Part shown: in pieces, positions 52,921 to 63,817 of the stretch
How the letters are laid out: each line of letters begins with the position of its first letter
Numbering within the stretch: the first letter of the stretch is position 1
Assembly: GCA_940337035.1 (NCBI GenBank)
Contig: OW679197.1
Span: 63,137,903 to 63,201,902 of the forward strand
Length of the DNA stretch: 64,000 nucleotides
From: Agriotes lineatus
Lineage: Eukaryota > Arthropoda > Insecta > Coleoptera > Elateridae
Direction: 5' to 3'
Notes under the pieces: model-generated
What the model was told of the DNA's origin: nothing
Database searches by the model: none
Seen by the model: the letters and a program-made list of their open reading frames with translations, nothing else
Position numbers and translations under genes: made by a program

Positions 52921-55900
52921 ATAGTTTAAACTAAAACTACACTATTAATGTGACCAATGAGACACGAAATACTGACAAATTAAAAATAATCCAGAAACGG
53001 TGGAGTGGAGAGTACTAAAGCTTCCTTTTGAATAAATAAGTTGACGTCAAGACATCGGTTGCTGCAGATGCCGGAAGTTAGAGAATCTGGTAAGAGAGAT
53101 TGTTAATAATAAATGAGAAACTGTCCCTGGCCATTATTTCCAAATTGAAAGTGATTTCACAGCGTTTAATATTTAAAGATTGGCTGTTGTTATTCCAGCC
53201 TCCTCGTAGAGCACTTGATATCCTTTTTAGTTATTAATGTAACAGGTTGATGACGATGTAAGATTGAAGCAACGTTTGCTATCATTTTCAATCATGGGAC
53301 AGTGACAAAGTATAAATTATTCAGAAAAATTGAAACGATTTTAGTTCAAAGGTGGCGAAGAAGAAGGATCAGAGAACCCTAAAGTACAGAATAGAATAGA
53401 TAAATACCACATTTTTCTAACTACAACTAAATTTACTACCCCCAGATTCAAACATAGTCCATGGTTTTAATTCTGACAGAAATATGGTTGATACGGACAC
53501 GTTTTGTTTGAATTTCATTTAGTTGGTTTGTAGTCATAACTAATATATGTATTTTCGGACGCCATTAGCATACTTTTAAGTCCTTTATATATCAAAGTGA
53601 AATATTGTCAGCTGGGAACCAAGTCTTGCAGGTATTTCCAGTTCCAGGTTTAAAGAGATCTGGAAGTTTTCCAGAAATTTATAAAAAGCAATGAACGGTT
53701 GATATATGAGCTGTGTTTAAAATTATATTTGCAACTTGGAGTTCTAGAAGTTCTTTGTGTCATTTTTTGAAAATATGTAAAAATTATGAACACTTCTGAT
53801 AAATCATTATTTGTGGAATGCTATTGTCTGATATGATTTTAATATGCGACTTAATAGTCTTAATAAACCATTTAATTTTAATTATTTGCGGTTTAGTATA
53901 GAATGATGCTAGTTATACTATATTTAGCAAACAGATTCAGTACTTAATAAAATGACTAGAACTTAGATTCTTCTCGGCCAGTCGAACTGCGTACAATAGA
54001 CTTACCAATAGCAATATTCTATTCATTTGAATGAGCTGCTTTCGTTGAATTTGTTTGTTAAACGTAGTATAGTTTTGTGAATGCTATATGGTATAGCTAA
54101 AACATACCAAGCTACGTATAAGAAAGGCTTTTCAATAGCATGATTTGTTTGAAGAGAGTTGCGGCTTGATAGGAAATGATGTAAATTCATGAACTGCGCG
54201 TGCCTTATTTTAACACTGAAGTTCTACTGTAATTTATTTCATATTATAAATAGTCTAAATTAAAAGTTAATGGATAAAGAACCAAAATGCGACGATTTTC
54301 GTAAAAATTGGGTTTATTTACCAGTATGTCAATGTTAAACATCATTGGGAATACTTAATTCTACTTAGTTGTTTTAACTATGACATGATATAATGAAACA
54401 GAATGTAATTATGTAGTTGCTGTTCTAATTTTCCAGTTTTAATTAAAGTGCGAGGATTTAATTTAGTTCCTACGGTCGTTAAAGTAGTGTTTGATTTAAG
54501 AATTGAACATAGGCCATTTATATCGTTGTGTTACTTTATTGCAGAAATAATTAGAATAAATGCGAAGCTGCATTTGAATTTATAATAATTGAAGCAGTTG
54601 CTATCAACTAGGTTTAAAAATGTTAAATATGTTGTAGACAATTAGTCGCGTAACGCCTAAGGGATTTTAAAGTCTGTGTTCAACCATATTCGACAAAAAT
54701 ATTACTTTGAAAAATAGTAATTACCAATCTCTTCTATGCCATGCACTAAATTCAAAACAAGGCTCGCTACTTACCATTACAAAATGCGTTATAAATAACC
54801 CATTGTTTACGTGTTGATTTAGATCCCGCGCATTATTTGTGATCCAAACTAGCACGGTATCGGTTTTTCTAATTAGTTTCTAGAGAAATTTTGATTCATG
54901 TTCCGTTCTAGAATTCCAATGACTTGCTCATTTGTTTCTGTTTTAGGTGCTCTTAGATAGCTTTGGGGTAATTGCAATATAAGTACCTACTTTCCTTTCT
55001 ATAGCTGCTGGCCGAATACTGCTTTTGTGGTTTTAAACATGGTCACTAGTTTTAAGCAAATTTTCACTTGTCAGTACTAATTGACCTTTTTCTATATATT
55101 TGCGATTGCTAGTTAAGTATAGTCCTATTTCACACGGCAATTAGCTATTTTCGTTTACGATCGATACCCAGGACGCTTAGCAATATTTATTATAGGTTTT
55201 TGCAATTCAAAAGTGATTCTTATAAACATGTGTATTATTGTTTTGATACGGTTTTTCCCATTTTTTAATTATATGGGACAAGAAGTTAATTTTGATTATA
55301 CCAGTAGTTTTTTCTATACAAATAATTGGAGAGTTTAATAGTGGCATGAAAGAACTAACAACTTTTTATAGGTGGCTTTAAATAATTTCTTGTCGGTAAT
55401 TTGGGTGGTTGGAGGGGAGTGCGACATGTATGTGTATTTTAACTTTCATTGTTAATTTGTGGAGTTCCTGTTCTTCGTTCTAAATTGTGAGTATGTTTAT
55501 TTGAAAATTATACGTTATATGCATTTATTATAGTAAGTAAAAGCGACAGTATGCAACAAAAAAATATTACAAAATCAGTTGAAAACAAAACTGGAATTAT
55601 AAAAAATATGAATCATCTAGCTAATTTATGTACGAAAAGTACAAGAAATCTTTTTGTTTAGGTGTATAATGTGTAAAGAGTTACTATTTTATACGATAAA
55701 AGATGTTATTAAATTTACATTAGTGGTACATTAAGGTGGGTAAACTAATTCATGTCTTTTATCCCTTCTCATTAACTGGTACAATCGAGATTTTTATAAT
55801 AACATTTTTATAATAAAAATAACTGTTTGTAACTTGAAAAGTATAAAATAGTGCACAAGGAAGGCTTAAAAGGGCTGCTTTAAATTGCAAGTAAACTTTT

Positions 55901-56486
55901 TAGAAGGTAATTGTCAGTTAAGAAGTAGAAATTTCTGCATTTTTTATACCCTTTGAGCCACAAATGTAGTTTTAAATTCAAAATTAAGTTACAGTAACAA
56001 TATGTGTCAGAACCATTCAAAATTTGGAGATATTGCAATAGAAACTAGAAATTTATTACTTGAAATATTTATATTTATACCGGAATTACTTTTTTGATTA
56101 AATGAAAATCCTGTTTTCCATTGCATTTTGTAAAGTATCTGTTTAAATAGCATAATTATTTGTACCCCATAAAGTTAAAAATTAGATTCACACCTTAGAA
56201 AAAGAATAGATAAGAAAATAGGATTAATGGATTTTTATTATAAGGATTTAGAAAGCTAAAAGGTGTTTTAAGTATGATAGATAATCAACATGTACAGATA
56301 CAGAAACGTAATTTACTAATTAGGAAGTAATTTAATTTTACGATTGCTGTTGTTTGCAATTGGAAATTATGAAACAAGTTACATTGTTTTGTTTAGAATT
56401 ATTTTAGTGGAAACATTATCTAATGATTTGTTTAATTGTATGCATATATTATGGCGTATTAGTTTTGCAGTAAAATACAAGCATAG
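52921..56486. other. Long AT-rich stretch with no recognised feature
   Basis: About 3.6 kb contains no open frame with supporting motifs, no clear inverted repeat and no member of the repeat families found elsewhere. This is unusual for this window and would fit intron or unique intergenic DNA. Confidence 0.35.
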
Positions 56487-57053
56487 TATAAGGTTTCACA
56501 ATAGGAACGATATGTTTTTAAAGTGAAATAAAATACAAAATATTTGAGACAAAAGCAAAACTTTTTCTTTATTTTATAGTACAACTTATGACAATTATGT
56601 TTTGAATAACACATTATTCAAATGTCCACCTCGGCTTTGTTTGCAGGATCGAATGCGATGAACCCAATTTTCGGTAACTTTGTGCAACACATCAGGTGTA
56701 ATTTCATTAATGCAGCGTTCGATGTTCAATTTCAAAGCGTCAATAGTTCGAGGTTTATTGGCATAAACCAACGACTTTAAATAACCCCACAAGAAAAAGT
56801 CCAAAGGTTTTAAATGACAACTTCTTGGAGGCCAATTAACAGTTCCATTTCTAGAAATTACAGACTCACCAAACTTTTCTCTCTTTTTATAAAATTTTTG
56901 GATAATAACCAAACGTTGTTGAAGCGTGTATTTTGACATGATGAATTGTCAAACTATACTAAAAACAAATGACGGCTAGTGAGATTTCTAAAATTTTAGA
57001 TATGGCTGCTATGGTGTTTTAAAAACATATCGTTCCAATTGGGAAACCCTGTA
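56487..57053. mobile_element. Internally deleted mariner-superfamily element
   Basis: The terminal repeats (TATAAGGTTTCACAATAGGA... and, inverted, TACAGGGTTTCCCAATTGGA...) share GGAACGATATGTTTTTAAA and extend about 33 bp. Both ends abut TA. The element is 567 bp and still encodes parts of its transposase on the minus strand. Confidence 0.85.
56595..56939 (-). pseudogene. Truncated mariner-superfamily transposase, uninterrupted 114-codon frame
   Basis: The frame starts MSKYTLQQRLVIIQKFYK, the N-terminal helix of the DNA-binding domain. Within 15 residues it jumps to NGTVNWPPRSCHLKPLDFFL, the block containing the last catalytic residue region, and continues to the C terminus (VTENWVHRIRSCKQSRGGHL). 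So a large in-frame deletion removed the rest of the DNA-binding domain and the first two catalytic acids. No stop interrupts it. It is catalytically dead but could be translated as an N-to-C fusion. It is related to the transposase piece at 26753-28062. Confidence 0.82.
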
Positions 57054-57202
57054 GTAAAATGTTTGAGATACATATCAAATCGAAATAAAATGCATAAAAT
57101 TTTTGAAATTTTAAACTATTTTTTCGACTACCACTTACTAAAGAAGGCTGTGATTTGACACTTTTCATTCGTCAAACGGATGTTGCAATTGCATACTCTA
57201 CG

Positions 57203-57320
57203 ATACTAGTATATTGTATAACAAGTTGAAAAGTATAGTTTTTCTGTGCAAGGCGCGAGCTATTTAATCCAGGCTAAACTGAGATTAAATACGCGCCTAG
57301 TACAGAAAATCACTTTTCTC
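57203..57320. repeat. Variable-core hairpin element
   Basis: The left end CGATACTAGTATATTGTATA resembles the family ends. TTTCTGTGCAAGGCGCG pairs with CGCGCCTAGTACAGAAA and TATTTAATC with GATTAAATA. A recognisable right end was not found. Confidence 0.6.
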
Positions 57321-57683
57321 ACGTGTTGCACATGCTCTTTTTTCACGTTCTGGAGGAAACTGCTTAAAGATGATGATACAAAGATATTAAAAAGGTACAT
57401 TGGAATATTAAACTGCGCGCTGCTATGCAAAAAAATGTAGATATGTAGAAAAGTACCACTTTTCTAAACGATTTGCCATTTGCATACATTAAAGTATTGC
57501 TGAGCAGAAAAGATTTACTTTTTTGTACCATTTTGTATTTAGAATTGCGGCAAATTTCCCTACAGTACTTGAAAAAATGTTATTGCACACATCTGCCATT
57601 TTATTGCACACTTCTGTCAAAACCATTTATTTTGGCTCATTCTTTAAACCTTCTCACGCATGCAAAAATGCGTTGCTCTAGAT

Positions 57684-58681
57684 CAGTTATTTCCAAAGTG
57701 GGCGATATCGCCCCTTGGGGGGCGCTGGAACGATCCAGTGGGGCGATAGTAGCACCGGGTGCATTTGGGGGGCGGTGAATAAAAATAAGGGGGCGGTGAA
57801 AGCTTAAAGAAGGAAGAGAAGATAAGAAGATTTAGAAAAACCATTCGTACATATTTCATCTGTTGTGTAACATAGTGTAACATTATTTTCCAAATAAACA
57901 CACAAATTGCAAGTTACAGATTTTTTTATTCCATGAAGACTATTTACCATTATTAAATGTTCTTATTCTTCTTCATACCATTTATTACTTTATTTATTCA
58001 GTCTGTTTATTCTCCGTTTCTTTAATTTTAATTTATCGCACCCTTTAATACACCATCCAGAAAGTAAATACCATTATAATAAAGGGATTTTATTATTCAA
58101 ATTTGCTTTTACTCAAAATACAGGTTACAAATTCAGAAAAGATTTGTTTATTTTAAAAATATAATTTTCTCTAGCAATAATAATTTATACAAAATTTCTA
58201 TATGGTATATTTTATTATAACATTTCATAATTGATTTTTTCATATAATCATTTGAGTTTGGCTTTCACTTTAGTTATTCCGATTGTCAGTTAATACCTAC
58301 AAATTAAAATCTAAGCTCTGATGTTACCAAACAACTATCCCAACTAAATCAGCTTATATGCTCGAACCTTTTTAATAAACTATTCGCAATTTAACAGTAA
58401 CTGTATCTGATGTATCATTCATTAAACATTTCTCAAATATTTATGTTATAGGTACTTTTAATGTATAAATCCTTCCTTGTACTTTTTAATTGCTAATTAA
58501 TGTATTCTTTCAAAATAATTCCCTACTTAGAAATATTCTTATACATAATTATCAGTCTCAAGAAGCTACCACTACAATATCTTTCTGTTTGTTCGCTTAA
58601 AGAATGTAGATTTCCAGGGGGCGCTGAGTAATTTTTTTTCTGAAAAGGGGCCGGTAGGCCAAATAAGTTTGGAAACCACTG
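57684..58681. mobile_element. hAT element with CAGT.ATTTCCAAAGT ends, 998 bp
   Basis: The ends CAGTTATTTCCAAAGTGGGC and TAAGTTTGGAAACCACTG are inverted (some mismatches) and flanked by CTCTAGAT / CTATAGAT (57676-57683, 58682-58689), an 8-bp duplication with one change. The subterminal G-rich tract (GGGGGGCGGTG; AGGGGGCGCTG) is repeated at both ends. No transposase is seen. Confidence 0.82.
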
Positions 58682-58860
58682 CTATAGATACTAGTTGTAT
58701 ATATAACTACTTTTTACAATAGTGTACAATAAGGTACAGTTTTATACATCGCTTTGAGTGCAAAAAGTTCCACTTTAATGCACTTAGTGCAATAAAAATT
58801 TTACTGCACTCCGACAACAATTTATTAAATATTTTTGTATTTTATTAATCATTGTTGCAT

Positions 58861-58995
58861 TATTGTAGAAAATATTGTACACAACACGTGCAAAAGTGAT
58901 ATGACTTTTGACGTGTGGTCCAACTCGGCCTTTCGGCCTATCGTTCACGTAATGTGCGATAATCACCCACTTTCTGCACTTTCTGTATTATGGAC
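58861..58995. repeat. Possible variable-core hairpin element
   Basis: TATTGTAGAAAATATTGTAC at the left resembles the family ends. Inside are ACGTGCAAAAGT / ACTTTTGACGTG and TCGGCCTTTCGGCCTA. The right end (TTTCTGTATTATGG) is weak. Confidence 0.45.
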
Positions 58996-59055
58996 TTTAG
59001 ATACTCCCGTAAGTACGACTCCAATTTGCAAATACAGTGTTATGAGACACACGTA

Positions 59056-59290
59056 CAGTCGTGTGCAAATAAATCTGGGACAGTGTTTTTTTTCACATGC
59101 AGATTCAGTTAAGAATTTGAAGAATATTTCCATGGATTTCCTCTTATCAGAGAGAGTTACGGGTTTCAGTACCTGTTAAAGTTTAATGTAACTCTTTCTG
59201 ACAGCAGGAAATCCATGGAGATATTCTTCAATTCTTAACTGAATCTGCATGTGAAAAAAACACTGTCCCAGATTTATTTGCACACGACTG
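59056..59290. repeat. Tc1/mariner-type foldback MITE (CAGTCGTGTGCAAATAAATC ends)
   Basis: Arms of about 105 bp are nearly perfect inverse copies starting CAGTCGTGTGCAAATAAATC. They are flanked by TA on both sides (59054-59055, 59291-59292). The high arm identity indicates recent activity. Confidence 0.9.
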
Positions 59291-59374
59291 TACATCTAAA
59301 ATAATTTCTACAGTTTAATAGTAGACATAAGTTCTGCTACAGCATCTATTTATAACTCTGACGATTGAAATTTT

Positions 59375-59598
59375 ATGAAAAATCTGTAAAGGGCTCTACT
59401 CAAAACTTCCCTCGTAAGTGAATGTTGTGGCACTAAACAATTTTAAAAATCATAGGAAAATAAAGGTAAAAATATGTTCACGTTCGTAATAATACTGAAA
59501 CAATAAAAAGATACACTTTGTAATGCAAATTACAACAATTTTCAAATAAAAAAAACATTATCGGCGATGGGATTCAAACTTCAGCCCCTGCGAACGAG
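59375..59598 (-). repeat. ACTTCCCTCG dispersed repeat, copy G (3' part, runs into the gap)
   Basis: On the minus strand the end TACGAGGGAAGTTTTGAGTA is at about 59396-59415. The CAGTATTATTACGAACGTGA block and eight T (complement of 59548-59555) lie upstream, and a box B-like GAAGTTTGAATCCCATC at 59565-59581 sits before the N gap. Confidence 0.75.
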
Positions 59599-59698
59599 NN
59601 NNNNNNNNNNNNNNNNNNNNNNNNNNNNNNNNNNNNNNNNNNNNNNNNNNNNNNNNNNNNNNNNNNNNNNNNNNNNNNNNNNNNNNNNNNNNNNNNNN
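59599..59698. other. Assembly gap of 100 N
   Basis: Exactly 100 undetermined bases mark a scaffold join, so the true distance is unknown. It falls within repeat copy G. Confidence 0.99.
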
Positions 59699-60850
59699 GT
59701 ATATGGTCGATTAAATTCCTTGGTGTACCTTCGGTAATTACACGTACTACCGGGCGGGTTATTAATTTATTAGATGCTTAGTAGTTTATGCTTGCAGTAC
59801 CGCAATTATCGCTACTATACGTGTAAATTATGCGCTAAGGAGATTAGGGAGATAAATGCTATTAAAAGTAGGAATTAATTGATGTACGACCACAACACGT
59901 TATGTAATCCGGTGCGTTTCCGCGTACTTTCTTCTTTCTACGGGCTGCTCTTATCTTAACATCTGTACTATTATACCATTAGCACACATTTTTTTGTTGC
60001 CGGATATGTTTCCTAGTCTTCGCTTCCAGTATTACATAAATATTTTATTGCGAATTGGGACGCCTGAGCCTCGCTCTGGAACTGGATTTCGATGGACTTT
60101 TATTAAGTCATTTACATAAATTCTGGTTTTTATAAGCTAATTTGGAGAATATTACGGCGAACTGTGATGTAAACGGTTTTAGATTGCTCCAATAAATGGT
60201 TCCCCGAGAAAATACACGGAATTAGCTATTTTTGGAAATTTAACAAATAGGTTCAGGAAGTAATTGAGATGTATTTATTCGCTTGAGGAAGGAACATTTA
60301 AGGTGACGATGTTATTTAATGTGGGATTAGGTAATTTTTAAAATGCTAAAACTGTTTACGGTTAAATATATCACAATATACAGAAGCTTGTACCAGTAAG
60401 CATTCATGTAATAATTAGTTTTATTCAATTTTGACAGTTTAAAGTGACATTATTAACTCCATAACAACCTCCATAAACACTATGTTTCACAAGAGAAATA
60501 AAAGCGTTTTAATTCACTAGAGAATTAAACAAGTTTAATTCACTAGAGATTTAAAAACGTTTCAATGGAGAACAACATATTTTTATGATTTCTACAAATA
60601 TTTACATTCAATTATTCTTTCTCTGTGTAGTGTGTAATATATAATTATCTTAATTTGAATATTTTTACTGTCATTTATTTCCAATTTTGTGTATGGCTGT
60701 AAGCAGGTGACAAACGTCACTTTGACGTTTGGCACACAGTAAATAGTGTGGTGTTTTATATGATATTTGGTCAGTGATTTAAGAGCAGCAGGTGCTATAA
60801 ATTTGAATATTTTTAAATTTTTTATTCAAAATTTCGTCAAAATTGAATAA
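59699..60850. other. AT-rich stretch, nothing recognised
   Basis: The short duplicated phrase TTAATTCACTAGAGA(A/T)TTAAA occurs at 60510 and 60538. No gene or element is supported. Confidence 0.3.
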
Positions 60851-60990
60851 AAACATATATACGCCACGTGAATTAAACATTTATTAACTCAAAGATTTGA
60901 TCTCACTCGCACTGCGTGCTCGTGAGCCCAAAATCTTTTCGTGAATAAACGTATGTTTAATTCACCTGGTGTATAATATTTATAGTAGTA
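60851..60990. repeat. Variable-core hairpin element
   Basis: AACATATATACGCCACGTGA and AATTAAACATTTATT pair with AATAAACGTATGTTTAATT and CACCTGGTGTATAATATT. The inner stem AAGATTTGATCTCAC / GTGAGCCCAAAATCTT has tip TCGCACTGCGTGCTC. Confidence 0.75.
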
Positions 60991-61242
60991 GCCAAGCGTA
61001 TTTTGTTGCATTAAAAATGTATTCTCAGTTACCTAGATTGTATCATCTTTTATATGTAGAACAAATATCAAATTAGGGTTTTATAACACTCTGAATATTA
61101 TTTGGTAGTTTATTTCAACTATCTCTTGTTCTTACCAAAATGCTTGCGCTACATTGCTATAAATAAATTAGGAAGAAAGTTTGCTAAAATGGTTATATTC
61201 ATACAAAAACGACAAAGAAGGGTTTATGCTAAATTTAAGAAG

Positions 61243-61346
61243 AATGCGAAATGCTACTTTTTCGTTAGAAAATGCGAGTTTTTTCTGGCAAGCCGACAGC
61301 GCGCTAAAAAAATAATTTGAGAACGCAAACACATTTCGCATTCGAG
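61243..61346. repeat. Short inverted repeat
   Basis: GAATGCGAAATGCTAC pairs with CACATTTCGCATTC, enclosing GCGAGTTTTTTC..AAAAAAATAATTTGAGAACGC. A GCCGACAGCGCGC segment lies near the centre. Its family is unclear. Confidence 0.5.
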
Positions 61347-61589
61347 ATACCCACATAAAAAATCAAAAATTGCTTTAATATTAAACCATACTGAAATAAA
61401 GTTATAGAACTGTCAATATGAATGTATTTGACAGTTTATAAATAATTATAAAATGTATGTCTTTGTGACATTGGATGTCTTAATTTTCATATTGAAGAAA
61501 CTAATTAATTAATTAAGTATAATAATATGATTTAAACTAACTGCTTAAGTTAATAGTTATGTATGGTACAAGGTACAAGCGAATAAAGG

Positions 61590-61660
61590 GGAATTTTATC
61601 AAGCTTTAGCTCACGAGGCAAAGCCGAGTGAGATAATTTTCTCGATTTTTTTCGAATACC
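61590..61660. repeat. Short hairpin with CGAGGCAAAGCCGAG tip
   Basis: GGGAATTTTATC..TTAGCTCACGAGGC pairs with GCCGAGTGAGATAATTTTC. It resembles the tips of the variable-core hairpins, but the ends differ. Confidence 0.5.
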
Positions 61661-61789
61661 TACATTTAGTTATATAAATATAAATAAGTTTTAAAATTGA
61701 ATGGGTACATAATTTAAAATAAATAATCATATTACCTGTTTTTGTAGTAGTTAACACGTATGTATTATGAACTATTTTAATCACTAGTA

Positions 61790-62125
61790 CAGGATTCTCA
61801 ACCTGGGGGTCGTGACCCCCGGGGGGGTCGCGAGGGATGTGTCAAGGGATCGCGAAGAGCGTCGGGAATGTCCTAATAACAATATTTTTACTACATACAC
61901 GAAAACTATTTAAATACATAAAATAATCTACACAAAAACTAGAAGAACTATTAAATATGAATCAGAGAAAAACTAAATACAAGTAACATCTTCAGGTGTG
62001 AAGACATGAGAATCAGTGTAAAACATGCGAATGCAAAGAGTTTCAAACCTTTTAGGGGATCGCTAAGCGACTAAGTTATAGCTAATGAAATAGGGGCGCT
62101 TGTACAAAAAGGTTGAGAAACACTG
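61790..62125. mobile_element. 336-bp hAT-type MITE (CAGGATTCTCAACCTGGGGG ends)
   Basis: The left end CAGGATTCTCAACCTGGGGG and right end AAAGGTTGAGAAACACTG are typical of Buster/ZBED-like hAT elements. Subterminal GGGGTCGCGA / GGGGATCGC sequences are present. The target duplication is unclear (CTAGTA on the left, CTAGTG on the right). Confidence 0.75.
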
Positions 62126-62251
62126 CTAGTGAATAAAGAAACATTTTATTCATCCTCATCCTTAAAATATTACTTTAACATGAGATATTCACAGATAAAA
62201 TACAGCTTTACATGTAAGTATTGGAAAAAATAATAAATTGGTAAATATGTA

Positions 62252-63158
62252 GAAAATGTGTCGGAAACGTTTAGTGCATGTAATTAAAATAAGACAAAAA
62301 GTTCATATGAACATAGGGCCGGAGATGCTTCATAAGGGAGCTACAGCCCTGAGAATGGTAATAAAAGAACACGGATTTTATTTAATTAAAATAATACGGA
62401 TAAAGCAAATTTGGTACATCTACTTGATTGTATATGCTGAATTAGATGATATTGGAAAAAGCTGGTATAAATTTCAGAAGAGGTAGTTTAGACAAGTGTG
62501 GCGGTATGTTCTACGTCATAACGTTTTACAGTCAAAATTTTTGTTAATTCTGGTTAAATAATAGAAAAAGTTGTACGTTTTTACATACAAAAGGTATTCT
62601 TGTTTGGAATCTCTGAAGGCAGCACCCAAAGATTGAAATTCGCTACTAAAATTTCCTTTTGTTTTTACACCCAAAATAAGACAAACAGTTCCCACAAATC
62701 TAGGGTCTAGAAATGCGTTTAAAGGGAGCTTCAGCCTTGAGAAGGGTAATAGAGAAACACACTGCTATGATATGGAGTAGCGAATTTCAATCTTTAGGTT
62801 CGTTTTATTCAAAAACTACTGACTCCTGACAAGACTACCTTTTGTATGTAAATAACTCCAAACTTTTTTATTATGAAACCAGAATTGACTAAAATTTTGA
62901 CTGTAAAAAGTTTTGACATAAAACATCCCTTACCCTTGCTGAAACTTATACCAACTTTTTATAATGTAATTTAATTTATCATACAAAATCGCGTAGATAT
63001 AATTGAAATCTATGTCATTTTATTACCCTTGTCTGGGCTGTAGCTTTCTTATAGCCTATCTTCGGACCTATATTTATAGGAATTTTTGTCTTATTTTGAT
63101 GACGTCTACAGTCTACATGCTCCGAAAGTGTCAAACACATTTCCTGAAACACCCCGTA
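62252..63158. repeat. 0.9-kb foldback element with about 400-bp arms
   Basis: The left arm (62252-62650) and right arm (62770-63158) are inverse copies at moderate identity, sharing AAAATAAGACAAAAA, GCTACAGCCC, TTTTACAGTCAAAATTT and GATTGAAATTCGCTACT. The central 120 bp holds a third partial copy (GGGAGCTTCAGCCTTGAGAA) in the left-arm orientation. The right end CACTACGGGGTGTTTCAGG (minus strand) recalls the TACAGGGTGTT ends at 5875. An open frame at 62256-62486 is incidental. Confidence 0.8.
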
Positions 63159-63817
63159 GTGATCTATTTTATTCAATAAATTAATTCGCACGTCCTGAAC
63201 GCGTCTCCTGTTTACGACATTGGATCACTTCGCCCACTGAAAACAGAATGAAAATGTCAACATTTTAATCAGTTTTCGAAATAAAATATATTGACATAAA
63301 TTGCAAACTATTATACAAGTCCTCATTTATCTACAGGTTAGACAGTTAGTATGATCACTTTGTTTAAATACCATTGAAATTCTATGGTTTGATAGAGACG
63401 AAGTACATTTCAGCAGATTATTAAAAAAATTTATAAATATTTTTATATAATAGAGTAAATTTCAAAAGAGTATATTTTTCGCAACTATTAGTTAGGAAAT
63501 GAACTAGTAGTGAAAAATACATCAAATGACATGCGAAAAGAAGATAGCGTACCTACTTGATTTTCACACATTGACATTGACATTAGAAAAAAATCTTGTA
63601 TAAAACATATTAGGAAATGAGATTTTGTGTAACTTGTGTAACTTTGCAGGATCTTTCTGCACTCGTCCCGCATAATACCAGGCGTTACACAAAATAAGGC
63701 ATTTCCTTACTGGTTTTATAAATAGCTATTAGCAATTTACTACTAACCTAAGTCTTTGACAAGAAGTTCTAGGTTTTGTTATTAAATGTGAATGTTGAAT
63801 GTTTGTTTTATTTACAG
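63159..63817. other. AT-rich stretch, nothing recognised
   Basis: No gene or repeat is supported. It ends in a good polypyrimidine tract and AG at 63817. Confidence 0.3.
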
